Notes: generated by a model from the sequence alone, not told the origin. A stretch of DNA of 42,081 nucleotides from Bacteroidales bacterium (GCA_017958525.1 JAGDCN010000035.1:1-42081), one strand, 5' to 3'; shown: positions 27,393-35,947, counted from the stretch's first letter. Program-made: numbers and translations.

Positions 27393-29078
27393 ATGACAAA
27401 ACAATTACGTTTACAAGCCTTTAGAGTATTTATCCTGCTTATTATGTCTGTCGGACTGCCCGCAACAGGACGCTGCCAGCTGTCGGAAGCTTTAGTGAAC
27501 AGCGAATATCGCGATATAATACTAAAACAGCTGCAAAAAACTGTAAGCCAGCGCGAAAAAGAAATGCAACGCCGCTCGACTAACTATCTGCTGGCTTTGC
27601 CGGACAACCGCAAACTCTACGACGAAACCAAAATGACTATCAAGACAGACTTGGTCAGTGGACTGACCACCGACGGCTTGCGGGAGTTGAACTACCGAAT
27701 CAGACTGAATTATAATTGCCACCACTTTGAAAACAAAACCGACAACTATGCCACTGGCAAGTATTTGTGTGAACAGTCCAATGCAAGTATGGCCATTGTG
27801 GAAATAGCGCGGATGATTGTAGATGACATTAGCAACGACGCTTTCAAACCTGGGAAAAAAGTAGATATCTGTCTAAAGGCTTCTACCGACATAACTCCGG
27901 TAACTCATCTTGACTACAAAGGAGAATACGGTGATTTTCAATACATAGCAGCACGCTATAACGGCGAATCAGTTCGTATTTCTGTCTCTGCTAAATCTGG
28001 CATCAACAACAACGCTCAACTGGCATTTCTCAGAGCACAGGGAATCCGCAACAACTTGGAAAACAGCTGTATAAAACTCCAACAAACTGTCAACGAATTC
28101 AGCTACAACACTCAAAGCGTCAGCGAGAGCGGATCTCAATACCGCGATGTCGGCGTCGAGATTATCGTCCACAGTGCTTTCGACGAGGAGATTGTCGAGA
28201 TGAACGAACGTCTAATCAATGACGAGTTTGTGGATTACAACATACCTAAGATTGCAGAAAACAGCAACAACAAAACCTACGCTCTCATTATAGCTAACGA
28301 ACGCTATGGTGCTCCTCTGCCTGATGTACCTTACGCTTACAACGATGGTGAAGTGATGCAACAATACTGTATCCGTACGCTGGGCATCCCGTCTCGACAG
28401 GTAAAAATAATTGAAGACGCCAAAATGGACGACATCAAGCAACAGGGAATACGATGGATAAAAGACATTGCCACCGCTCAGAAAGGCGACTGCTATTTTA
28501 TAATCTATTACGCCGGCCACGGTGTTACTGACTATAACCATAATCCCTATCTTATACCTGCCGGCATCGACTATCGCCATATCAAGGCTTTTCGCAACGC
28601 ATCGGATATAAGCAGCGATCCTCTCACAAAATCTGACACCAAAAGGCTGCTGAAACAATGCCTGCCTATCGACACTTTATGCAATTGGTTCAACCGTGTT
28701 CCGTTCAAGGCTATGACCGTCGTCATCGATGCTTCCTTCAACGGCAACCAGCGCGACGGACTTCCGCTGGTCAACATCAAACACAGCAGCAACAAAGCCA
28801 AAGGGCTGCGCATCCGCAACGACATCGTGGTTATGTCCGCTTCTGCTTTCGACAAGACCGCCTATTCCTACGACGAGCAACGGCACGGGTTTTTCACTTA
28901 TTTCTTTCTCAAGGAATTGAAAAAAAACAAAGGCAATATCGACCACTACAATCTGTTCAACAACACCGACAAGGCTCTGCAATACGAGACATCCATTCAG
29001 GGACTGCTGCAGGAACCTTCCATTTTTGTTGGCGGCAAACTGAAAGACACCTGGACTAATCTTAGACTCGTAAACTAA
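27393..29078 (+). CDS. Secreted caspase-fold protein with Ser at the catalytic Cys position
   Basis: A 561-residue protein with a signal peptide (RVFILLIMSVGLPATGRCQ), so it is exported. The middle part has an OmpA-like stretch (NNNAQLAFLRAQGIRNNLE, about residues 203-222). The C-terminal half is a peptidase C14/metacaspase-like domain (TYALIIANERYGAPLPDVPYA, YFIIYYAGHGV). His376 (YYAGHG) is intact, but the motif expected as DAC.SG reads DASFNG: the codon at 28734-28736 is TCC, making Ser448. The protein may therefore be a pseudo-protease or a serine-type variant. The ATG at 27393 is preferred because the upstream TTG overlaps the -7 box. Confidence 0.85.
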   Translation: MTKQLRLQAFRVFILLIMSVGLPATGRCQLSEALVNSEYRDIILKQLQKTVSQREKEMQRRSTNYLLALPDNRKLYDETKMTIKTDLVSGLTTDGLRELNYRIRLNYNCHHFENKTDNYATGKYLCEQSNASMAIVEIARMIVDDISNDAFKPGKKVDICLKASTDITPVTHLDYKGEYGDFQYIAARYNGESVRISVSAKSGINNNAQLAFLRAQGIRNNLENSCIKLQQTVNEFSYNTQSVSESGSQYRDVGVEIIVHSAFDEEIVEMNERLINDEFVDYNIPKIAENSNNKTYALIIANERYGAPLPDVPYAYNDGEVMQQYCIRTLGIPSRQVKIIEDAKMDDIKQQGIRWIKDIATAQKGDCYFIIYYAGHGVTDYNHNPYLIPAGIDYRHIKAFRNASDISSDPLTKSDTKRLLKQCLPIDTLCNWFNRVPFKAMTVVIDASFNGNQRDGLPLVNIKHSSNKAKGLRIRNDIVVMSASAFDKTAYSYDEQRHGFFTYFFLKELKKNKGNIDHYNLFNNTDKALQYETSIQGLLQEPSIFVGGKLKDTWTNLRLVN

Positions 29079-29150
29079 GTGACAGTAAAAATAAATTGTA
29101 ACAATATTTAATGTTTCAATTCCATTTTACTTTCAACAAATCAACATCAC
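29078..29150 (+). repeat. Intergenic repeat, second copy, at the caspase-gene stop
   Basis: Begins with the last base of the stop codon (AGTGACAGTAAAAATAAATT) and continues through AATTCCATTTTACTTTCAACAAATCAACATCA. It fills most of the 104-base gap to the convergent helicase gene. No intrinsic terminator hairpin was found there. Confidence 0.75.
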
Positions 29151-29182
29151 ACCTTCCAATCTTAACTAATTTTCAATTATTT

Positions 29183-31462
29183 CTAAAGGGCTTCTCTCAA
29201 ATCCCTCGACTCCATTAGGGCTGCACGAAGCTGGTAATATTCGTATTTGCCGCCAAAATGGACATACATCTCCTTGAGCGTATGTTGTTCGCCGTCAAGG
29301 ATGTAATCCACTATTTCATCAAACTGTTCTGATGTAAGTATCGTATCAACGGTGATAATACCGGCAGAAAGCGACTTGACAAGGTGGTCGCATACTGTAC
29401 TTTGGGCCAAACCTCGCTGATGCGCTATCTGTTCTATCGGAACACCCTCGGCATAAAGACGTGCCGTTTCTATCCAAGTGGGTACTTTGGCTGGTTTGGA
29501 CATTGCATAACGTTCATTTTCAACAGTATTGGCATTGCGTTGTATTACAAAGCCAGACTCCGGACTGCCTTTAGCCATACGCGACTTATTCTTCGTCTGT
29601 CGAGCTCCTTTGTCTTTATTTTTGCTTTTTTTACCCTCTTCCTGGCCCAGCTGCCAGACAGCTTTGGCTCGGTTGAAGACCGTCGGCGAAAAGCCTCTCT
29701 CCTCCACCCTCTCCAGACAGAACAACATCTGTCCGAGTGCATCCTGCATTTCCGACGACAGCTCTTTGAGAACCGGTGCCACTGTCTTGCTCTTGACTTC
29801 GACGTTCAAAATCTCTTTGACTGTCTGCATCACCTGCTCCATCTGGTTTCTGAAATATTCCACTCCTTTTGAGACTCGCTTGCCAAGTGTGGCGTCTGTG
29901 GTGTCGCCCCCGCTTTGCATCCTAATCCTCGTCAGCTGGTTGTGAAACTTTTCGGAGACCTGCATCAACGAAACCAAATTGTCGTTGACCAGCGCGTTGA
30001 GTTGTTGCACCTTTTCGGCATAGGCTCGCTTCAAATGACTCTGGTAAAAACTGTTGAGTTTGTCGGCACAGTTATATACGGTTGTGATGTCAAACATCTC
30101 AAACAGCAAATCGTAATAATATGAAGCCTGTTGCATACCCAACTCTTCTTCTATCTGCGAATGGGATGGAAATCTGCTGTTGAACTCAACAACATCCTCG
30201 TTGTCGAACGCACAGGATGACGATATCGGCGTCGCCAACACCAGACCTTCAAGTGTGCGACAGCGGCTCAATGCAACATAGACCTGACCGTATGTGAAGG
30301 CCGATGCTGCATCGACAACCACCTTGTCGAACGTCAGCCCCTGGCTTTTGTGGATGGTAACAGCCCAAGCCAGACGCAGCGGAAACTGGATGAACGTTCC
30401 CTCTACTTTTTGCTTGATTTGATTGTCAATGGGATCGATTTCATATTTTATGTTCTCCCAACGCTCGTGTTTGACAACAATATGGTTGCCCTCGGCATCC
30501 ACTACTGCTATCCCTTCTTCGTCATCATAGCCTTCAACAATGGCTATCTTGCCGTTGTAATATGCTCCTCCCGAACTGTCGTTCTTGACGAACATCACTT
30601 GGGCTCCCTTTTTAAGAACCAGATGCGACTCGGTGGGGAACGATGTTTCGGGAAAATTCCCCTCTACGACGGCATCCAATTCCACTGGTGTGCCATTAAG
30701 CAACTTCAACTTGCGGCGATTCTCTTCGTTGGCCTGATAGTTGTGGGTGGTCAGGCGTATATATCCCTCGTTGTCGGGTGGGTCGAAACCTGGCACATAG
30801 CGGGCATTCAACGCATTAAGTGTGGCTGCATCAAAACGGTTTTCGCGGATGTTGTTCAGCAGCGTGACAAATGTGCTGTCTTGCTGGCGGAATATGTGCG
30901 TCAGCTCGATGGTCACTAGATGCGTCTGGTTGAGGGCTTTGCTGTTGAAAAAGAATGGCGATGTATAGACCTGTTCGATATATGGCTTCTCTTCGTCGCG
31001 AACTACTGGCGGCAGCTGCTGCACGTCGCCGATAAGCAGCAACTGGACGCCGCCAAAGGGTTTGCTGCTGCGACGGTAACGGCGCAGAGTCATATCTACA
31101 GCATCCAATAGGTCAGCACGGACCATACTTATCTCGTCGATTATCATCAGGTCGAGCGTGCGGATTATCTTTATTTTCTCCTTGCTCAACGACTTGAACT
31201 TGTTCGGCATCTGGTATTCCGTAACCAGCTCTTTGACATCTGGTAAATATGGGCACAACGGCAGTTGGAAGAAGGAATGTATCGTCACCCCACCGGCATT
31301 GACAGCGGCGACACCAGTGGGTGCAAGGACTATACTCCGCTTCCCTGCACACGAAACGATATGATGCAGAAATGTTGTCTTACCCGTACCCGCCTTACCC
31401 GTAAGGAATACCGATACATTGGTCGAAACAACATACCTCTCGGCCAACTCAAGATCTGTCAT
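29183..31462 (-). CDS. Pif1-like superfamily 1 helicase with C-terminal HTH
   Basis: A 759-residue ATP-dependent DNA helicase. It has Walker A (GKAGTGKT, residues 22-29), motif II (MIIDEIS near 110), motif III (LIGDVQQLPPVV) and the C-terminal motifs (VTIHKSQGLTFDKVVVDAA and YVALSRCRTLEGLVL). After the motor comes a helical region with a basic linker (EEGKKSKNKDKGARQTKNK). The C-terminus has an HTH-like segment (AEGVPIEQIAHQRGLAQSTVCDHL) as in helicase-associated HTH proteins. Such Pif1-like enzymes unwind DNA and may remove structures at forks. It is last of three minus-strand genes. Confidence 0.92.
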   Translation of the reverse strand: MTDLELAERYVVSTNVSVFLTGKAGTGKTTFLHHIVSCAGKRSIVLAPTGVAAVNAGGVTIHSFFQLPLCPYLPDVKELVTEYQMPNKFKSLSKEKIKIIRTLDLMIIDEISMVRADLLDAVDMTLRRYRRSSKPFGGVQLLLIGDVQQLPPVVRDEEKPYIEQVYTSPFFFNSKALNQTHLVTIELTHIFRQQDSTFVTLLNNIRENRFDAATLNALNARYVPGFDPPDNEGYIRLTTHNYQANEENRRKLKLLNGTPVELDAVVEGNFPETSFPTESHLVLKKGAQVMFVKNDSSGGAYYNGKIAIVEGYDDEEGIAVVDAEGNHIVVKHERWENIKYEIDPIDNQIKQKVEGTFIQFPLRLAWAVTIHKSQGLTFDKVVVDAASAFTYGQVYVALSRCRTLEGLVLATPISSSCAFDNEDVVEFNSRFPSHSQIEEELGMQQASYYYDLLFEMFDITTVYNCADKLNSFYQSHLKRAYAEKVQQLNALVNDNLVSLMQVSEKFHNQLTRIRMQSGGDTTDATLGKRVSKGVEYFRNQMEQVMQTVKEILNVEVKSKTVAPVLKELSSEMQDALGQMLFCLERVEERGFSPTVFNRAKAVWQLGQEEGKKSKNKDKGARQTKNKSRMAKGSPESGFVIQRNANTVENERYAMSKPAKVPTWIETARLYAEGVPIEQIAHQRGLAQSTVCDHLVKSLSAGIITVDTILTSEQFDEIVDYILDGEQHTLKEMYVHFGGKYEYYQLRAALMESRDLREAL

Positions 31463-31505
31463 TATAACACTGATTCCTTGTTAGAATATACGCTCTCCGC
31501 TCCCC

Positions 31506-31546
31506 GTTTTAGTTTTCGTCTTCGTTTTCGTTAAACGTTTTCGTCC
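31506..31546 (-). repeat. A/C-rich simple repeat between NAD+ synthetase and helicase genes
   Basis: On the minus strand it reads GACGAAAACG, AACGAAAACGAAGACG and AAAACTAAAAC, a degenerate array of a hexamer ACGAAA type. The same type occurs at 33173-33210 and 35283-35314 and in the batE spacers, always on the strand of the preceding gene. It is downstream of the NAD+ synthetase stop. Confidence 0.7.
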
Positions 31547-31553
31547 TCCGCTC

Positions 31554-33110
31554 TCAACTAATCGGCACTCGCCTATCGAGACCGAAACTCATCGGCGACA
31601 CCTTGAGCTGCGGGGCAAACTGCAGACGTTTCCACTCGTTGACTCTCACCTTGCGAAGCACCTCCTTCACCAGCTCTGCATCATATCCCTCATCTTCAAT
31701 TTCGTCTGCCGAAAGCTGCTCCTCTATGTGCAGGTTCAGTATTGCATCGAGCACCGCATAGTCGGGCAGCGAATCACTGTCTTTCTGTCCCGGACGCAAT
31801 TCCGCCGACGGTGCCTTGTGTATCGAGTTCCACGGTATAACCTCATTGTCGCGGTTTATCCATTCCGACAACTGATAGACCTCGGTCTTGTACAGGTCGC
31901 CAATCACCGACAGGGCTCCGCAGCTGTCGCCATACAGGGTCCCATAGCCCATAGCCGCCTCGCTCTTGTTGGTGGTGTTGAGCACCAAAGCGCCAAATTT
32001 GTTGGCATACGACATCAGGATGGTGCCGCGTATGCGTGCCTGCATATTCTCCTCTGTCACATCCTCGGCTCGGTCGCCAAAAACAGGCTTCATCGCCTTG
32101 CGCAGTCCGTCAAAGACCTCCTTGATGGGTACTATGTCGTAGCTTATCCCAAGGTTATGTGCCAGATCCTCAGCATCCTTCACCGAGTGGTCGGTTGAAT
32201 ACTGCGACGGCATAAGGATTCCGTGCACATTCTCCGCTCCGAGGGCGGCAACGGCAAGGGCGCACACCAAGGCCGAGTCTATACCGCCGCTCAATCCCAG
32301 CACGGCTCGCTGTAGACCGTTCTTGCGGAAATATTCGCTGACTCCCATCACAAGCGCCTTATACACCAGTTCGACAGCCTCCGGTTTCTCGTCGTCGTAG
32401 TTCGTAAGCAGCTGCAGGTCTATGCTCGCACTGTGCTCCTCGAAATAGGGAAACTGGCACAGTACCGACCCCGCCGCGTTCATAGCCATCGAACCACCGG
32501 CAAAGAGGTACGGACCCTCGCCGCCGACACGGTTCACAAACACAAGCGACGCGTTTAGATTCTCTACCGTCTTGTGCATCCGGTAGCGGATATTATACGG
32601 CTTGTTGTAGTTGAAAACATTGCATCCGCAGCAGATGATGATGTCTGGCTGTTCCCCGTGTCCGCGCGTCAACTCCTTGAGGTCCTCATAAAAACCTATT
32701 GCTATCTGCTGACCCTGAAAATTAAGGGACTGGACTCCCTCTCCGCGGACAAAATACTTTTGCTCGTCGGGAGCCAGATACTTCTTAGTGACTATCGCGC
32801 GGATGGCGCAGTTCTGCACAAAGACAATAGCATTGCACAGCCCCTTGTCCTGTATCTGCAGCGGCAAACCCACCAGAAAAGCGCGGTGCTCGGAGCACTG
32901 GATAAGCTGCTGCAATGCTGACTGCGCACGTTTCTGTAGGTCCGTGTATGCTGCCGACCCATACTGCGGATAGCCGCAAAGGGTACACGCAGGAAATACC
33001 GTCAATAGCGCATCTTTCGAAGCCTGCGTCTCAAGCTCCGCCATAATCCATTTGAGATTCTCTTCAGGATTGTTCGTCTGTATGTTGTGTTGTACTATAT
33101 GGACATTCAT
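31554..33110 (-). CDS. nadE: NAD+ synthetase with degenerate glutaminase domain
   Basis: Amidates nicotinate adenine dinucleotide to NAD+ in the last step of NAD biosynthesis. The 518-residue protein joins a nitrilase-type glutaminase domain (about 1-250) to an intact synthetase domain (250-518: LGLSGGIDSALVCA P-loop, LNTTNKSEAAMGYGTLYGD). In the glutaminase domain the expected triad is altered. The Glu in the FPE-type motif is Ala41 (FPACTLCGYP, codon GCG). The Cys in the CED-type motif is Tyr141 (GFYEDLKE, codon TAT). The Lys (KKYLAP, about Lys109) is kept. The enzyme may therefore use free ammonia. The ATG at 33110, after AGGAG, is chosen over a TTG at 33119. It follows the phosphofructokinase gene. 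Confidence 0.93.
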   Translation of the reverse strand: MNVHIVQHNIQTNNPEENLKWIMAELETQASKDALLTVFPACTLCGYPQYGSAAYTDLQKRAQSALQQLIQCSEHRAFLVGLPLQIQDKGLCNAIVFVQNCAIRAIVTKKYLAPDEQKYFVRGEGVQSLNFQGQQIAIGFYEDLKELTRGHGEQPDIIICCGCNVFNYNKPYNIRYRMHKTVENLNASLVFVNRVGGEGPYLFAGGSMAMNAAGSVLCQFPYFEEHSASIDLQLLTNYDDEKPEAVELVYKALVMGVSEYFRKNGLQRAVLGLSGGIDSALVCALAVAALGAENVHGILMPSQYSTDHSVKDAEDLAHNLGISYDIVPIKEVFDGLRKAMKPVFGDRAEDVTEENMQARIRGTILMSYANKFGALVLNTTNKSEAAMGYGTLYGDSCGALSVIGDLYKTEVYQLSEWINRDNEVIPWNSIHKAPSAELRPGQKDSDSLPDYAVLDAILNLHIEEQLSADEIEDEGYDAELVKEVLRKVRVNEWKRLQFAPQLKVSPMSFGLDRRVPIS

Positions 33111-33152
33111 ATATGGCAATCTCCTAACCTATCTAAATTAAAATAATTCTCA

Positions 33153-33167
33153 CCCCCCCAAGGGGGG
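33153..33167. repeat. GC-only inverted repeat in the NAD+ synthetase leader
   Basis: Seven C, AA and six G. It could form a very small hairpin about 45 bases before the ATG at 33110, and the homopolymer run could vary in length. No role can be assigned. Confidence 0.45.
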
Positions 33168-33172
33168 AGCTT

Positions 33173-33210
33173 GAGTTTTCGTCTTCGTTTTGGTTTTGGT
33201 TTTGGTTAAA
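33173..33210 (-). repeat. A/C-rich simple repeat after the phosphofructokinase gene
   Basis: On the minus strand it is AACCAAAACCAAAACC followed by AAAACGAAGACGAAAACT. It lies directly downstream of the phosphofructokinase stop and in the leader of the NAD+ synthetase gene. Confidence 0.7.
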
Positions 33211-33220
33211 AAACCTCAAC

Positions 33221-34453
33221 TTACCACCCCAATATCTTCTTGAAGTCGTACAGCTCCGGATTCGGCAGGTACTTCTTCGCAGCCTCATAGTCAGCAGGGG
33301 TGATATAGTCCATAATATCGTTCACATACGACATCACCTTGTTGCTATTCACATTCACCTGACGCGGCGGTATCTTGCCCGTCGTAGGATCCTGCAAATC
33401 CTTGAGATACAGCGGCGACGCATTACCCTGATGATCAACATAAACCATACATCCCGTGCAGCCCTGGTTGAACAGCGTATGCACTCCCATTCCCATCAGC
33501 GAGCAGTACGTCAGGTCGAACGCTATTGGCGTGTGGCAGCGTATCTCGTAGCCAATCTCCACTGGACGCGATTTCACCTTCAGACCCAGCTCCTTCACCT
33601 TGCGTTCCAGCAAGTCATTGAATATATGGGCTTTCGAAACCTTGCCAAGTTCGGGGTGACCGTGCTCGTCATACGAGAAATGGATGCCGCTCTTGGCTAT
33701 CTCCTCGTCGCTGAGACTATGGAACACTCCCTCCGAAATCATCGCAGCACCATAGTTGATACCCATCAGTTTGCGTTTCACGATGCAGCTGACCACCATA
33801 TTGACTATCTTCTCGACCGTTATTTCGCTCTTGTTGAAGAATTCGGGAATGATAACCATCGGATAGTGGCAGGCACCGGCTATACCGAGGGCCAAATGTC
33901 CTGCCGAACGACCCATCGCACTGACCACAAACCAGTTCTCGCTGGTACGGGCATCCTCCATAACGGCGGTAGCCAGCACACAGCCCTGGGCCTTTGCACT
34001 GTTGTAGCCGAACGTCGGACTGCTGTTGGGCAACGGCAAATCGTTGTCTATCGTCTTGGGAACGTGGATATTGGCAATGGGATAGTGCTTGCTCTCAAGG
34101 AATTTGGCAATGCGGTTGGCCGTCGATGCAGTATCGTCGCCACCCACGGTGACCAGCAACTTCACATCGTTGTCCGTGAAAAGCTTGAGGTTGAAACGTT
34201 TCTCAAAATCCTCGTCGGTAGGTTTGAAACGGCTCATCTTCAGCAGTGAACCTCCCTTGTTGAAAATCTCGTCGGCAATAAGGAAATCAAGGTCTTGCAT
34301 CCGCGGTGACTCGGTGAATAGTGCCGAATAACCTCCGTGCAGACCTATCACACGATAACCGTCACGCAAAAATGTTTTGGCAACCGAGGCCACCACTGTG
34401 TTCATTCCAGGCGCAGGACCGCCGCCCGTCAAAATCGCTATTGATTTTCCCAT
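33221..34453 (-). CDS. pfp: PPi-type 6-phosphofructokinase
   Basis: Phosphorylates fructose 6-phosphate in glycolysis (cytoplasm). The 410-residue protein has the start motif ILTGGGPAPGMN, VGGDDTAS (Asp107 next to Asp106) and PKTIDND (residues 132-138). The GGDD in place of GGDG is the residue pattern associated with pyrophosphate rather than ATP as phosphoryl donor. The fructose 6-phosphate region (MGRSAGHLALGI) is present. A minus-strand promoter (34508-34539) precedes it. It is followed by the NAD+ synthetase gene. Phosphoryl-donor assignment is an inference. Confidence 0.93.
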   Translation of the reverse strand: MGKSIAILTGGGPAPGMNTVVASVAKTFLRDGYRVIGLHGGYSALFTESPRMQDLDFLIADEIFNKGGSLLKMSRFKPTDEDFEKRFNLKLFTDNDVKLLVTVGGDDTASTANRIAKFLESKHYPIANIHVPKTIDNDLPLPNSSPTFGYNSAKAQGCVLATAVMEDARTSENWFVVSAMGRSAGHLALGIAGACHYPMVIIPEFFNKSEITVEKIVNMVVSCIVKRKLMGINYGAAMISEGVFHSLSDEEIAKSGIHFSYDEHGHPELGKVSKAHIFNDLLERKVKELGLKVKSRPVEIGYEIRCHTPIAFDLTYCSLMGMGVHTLFNQGCTGCMVYVDHQGNASPLYLKDLQDPTTGKIPPRQVNVNSNKVMSYVNDIMDYITPADYEAAKKYLPNPELYDFKKILGW

Positions 34454-34507
34454 AATATTCTATTTTTAAAGTTTTTGAATTATTATTATTATCCCTTTCA
34501 GAAAGTG

Positions 34508-34539
34508 CAAAGATACGAATTCCTTGCAAAACAACCAAA
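34508..34539 (-). promoter_or_regulatory. Promoter of the phosphofructokinase gene (TTTG-N20-TATCTTTG)
   Basis: On the minus strand TTTG (34539-34536) is followed by 20 bases and TATCTTTG (34515-34508). Transcription should begin near 34503, about 50 bases before the ATG at 34453. Confidence 0.75.
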
Positions 34540-34650
34540 TTTTTCGCACAAAACCTCCAATTTATTTTCGCATTTCCTCCATTTCAACTCCCCTCAAACC
34601 CTTCAACCCTTCAACCCTCAAACCTTCCAACCTTTCAACACTCCACATCG
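34540..34650 (+). repeat. G-depleted CCCTTCAA repeat tract upstream of rdgB
   Basis: From about 34540 to 34650 the plus strand is nearly free of G and dense in CCCTTCAACC, CCAACCTTTCAA and CTCAAACC units, a short-period degenerate array. It resembles the spacers around batE and before the DUF151 gene. Unlike those, it lies upstream of a promoter and between divergent genes. Confidence 0.7.
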
Positions 34651-34669
34651 CAGTAATCAAAATTTTTTG

Positions 34670-34677
34670 TAAATTTG
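34670..34677 (+). promoter_or_regulatory. -7 box of rdgB, close to the start codon
   Basis: TAAATTTG ends five bases before the A of the ATG at 34683. The start site of the mRNA would fall at or next to the start codon, suggesting a leaderless or near-leaderless message. No -33 box is clear. Confidence 0.6.
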
Positions 34678-34682
34678 CAGTT

Positions 34683-35282
34683 ATGAAAGAATTGATTTTT
34701 GCCACGAACAACAAGCACAAACTATTAGAAGTCAGCAATATGCTGACGGGAATAGTTCAAATAAAAAGTCTGTCGGAAGCTGGTTTGGCAGGCGAAATCC
34801 CCGAAACTGCCGACACTCTTGAAGGCAACGCTCTGCAAAAAGCTATGTGGGTCTTCGAACGCACAGGTCTAAGTTGCTTTGCCGACGACACCGGTCTTGA
34901 AGTTGAGGCTCTCGACGGCCGACCCGGCGTCTTTTCAGCACGCTATGCCGGCGAGCACTGCTCATTTGACGACAACATCAATAAGATGCTGGCCGAAATG
35001 GAAGGCAAAACGAACCGGCACGCCTGCTTCCGCACGGTGATATGTCTGCTGGAAAACTCTGACAGCCAAACCTCTCCAACGCCTCTTTTCTTTGAAGGAC
35101 GCGTCGATGGCTCCATCCTCACTGAACGTTATGGCAGCGAAGGGTTTGGATATGACCCCATCTTTATGCCCGACCGGTTTGCCGTCAGCTTTGCTGAAAT
35201 GCCTCTTGATGTGAAGAACCACATCAGCCATCGCGGCCGTGCGGTAGCCAAACTGGTGGAATACTTGAAAATTAAAAAATAG
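34683..35282 (+). CDS. rdgB: Non-canonical purine NTP pyrophosphatase (RdgB/HAM1)
   Basis: Hydrolyses dITP, XTP and similar damaged purine nucleotides to monophosphates, keeping them out of DNA. The 199-residue protein has the family start LIFATNNKHKLLEV, FADDTGLEVEALDGRPGVFSARYAG (catalytic acidic region), EGFGYDPIFMP and the C-terminal SHRGRA motif. Length is normal. A longer frame open to 34524 encodes only spacer-derived sequence, so I chose the ATG at 34683, which gives the usual family start. Confidence 0.95.
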   Translation: MKELIFATNNKHKLLEVSNMLTGIVQIKSLSEAGLAGEIPETADTLEGNALQKAMWVFERTGLSCFADDTGLEVEALDGRPGVFSARYAGEHCSFDDNINKMLAEMEGKTNRHACFRTVICLLENSDSQTSPTPLFFEGRVDGSILTERYGSEGFGYDPIFMPDRFAVSFAEMPLDVKNHISHRGRAVAKLVEYLKIKK

Positions 35283-35386
35283 AAACCAAAACGAAGACGA
35301 AAACCAAAACGAAACTCCTTAACCCCTCCAACCCTTAAACCCTTAAACCCTCCAACATATCAACATCAACAAAAAGAAACATCCAA
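35283..35386 (+). repeat. Repeat-rich spacer after rdgB
   Basis: Begins with an A/C-rich array (AACCAAAACGAAGACGAAAA at about 35284-35303). It then passes to CCCTTAAACCC and CAACATATCAACATCAAC units with very few G. Same type as the spacers around batE. Confidence 0.75.
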
Positions 35387-35947
35387 TTGAACTACAAGAA
35401 AGTATATCCCACCGAAGTGCTGCAGGGTTTCACCAACACTGCAATGTTCGTATTGATGCTTTACGACCCTCTGGGCGACAAGAAGGTGCCGGTGATGATT
35501 GGCGAACACGAAGCTGAAATGATTATTCTCGAACAAGAACGACAACAGGCTCGTCGCCCGATGACTTATGAAATCATTGTCTCTGTCCTCGACGCATTCG
35601 CGCTCTCTCTCAAATTGGTACGTATCGACCGCTTTGAGGAGGGTATTTTTTACGCCACTCTGGTCGTCAGCGACGGCTTCAACACAAAGGAAATCGATGC
35701 CCGCGCCAGCGACGCTGTCGTTCTGGCACTGCGACTTTCGGTTGATATCGAGATGGCGCAGACTGTGCTCGACGAAACAGGTTTCACTCCCCAAAACAAC
35801 GACATCGAGTTGGGCAACACTCTTTCCAAGGGCGAAACGCTTGAGGAACTGGAAGAAGAACTGCACATTTGTGAGGAAAACGAGGACTATGAACGTGCCG
35901 ACGAAATCCTGAAGAAAATCGAAAAACTCAAGAATTCTCATAAGTGA
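35387..35947 (+). CDS. DUF151 bifunctional-nuclease family protein with UVR motif
   Basis: A 186-residue cytoplasmic protein of the DUF151 family. The N-terminal part has KKVPVMIGEHEAEMIILEQE, RPMTYEIIVSVLDAF and ARASDAVVLALRL, which are hallmarks of the family. The C-terminal 40 residues (LEELEEELHICEENEDYERA) resemble the UVR motif of UvrB/UvrC. Family members are annotated as bifunctional nucleases, but the activity here is unproven. The start appears to be a TTG at 35387: it aligns with the usual family start, there is no ATG nearby, and the first in-frame ATG would remove about 19 conserved residues. Confidence 0.88.
   Translation: MNYKKVYPTEVLQGFTNTAMFVLMLYDPLGDKKVPVMIGEHEAEMIILEQERQQARRPMTYEIIVSVLDAFALSLKLVRIDRFEEGIFYATLVVSDGFNTKEIDARASDAVVLALRLSVDIEMAQTVLDETGFTPQNNDIELGNTLSKGETLEELEEELHICEENEDYERADEILKKIEKLKNSHK

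Noticed and set aside
27393..29078. Caspase-fold protein as an antiphage or CRISPR-linked effector
   Set aside because: It has a signal peptide, no neighbouring defence genes and its own promoter. Defence caspases act in the cytoplasm.
31554..33110. NAD+ synthetase considered as a frameshifted pseudogene
   Set aside because: The frame is open over the full family length and both domains are continuous; only active-site codons differ.
34524..34682. N-terminal extension of RdgB by 53 residues
   Set aside because: It would be encoded by the CCCTTCAA repeat tract and the promoter. RdgB proteins begin at the chosen ATG.
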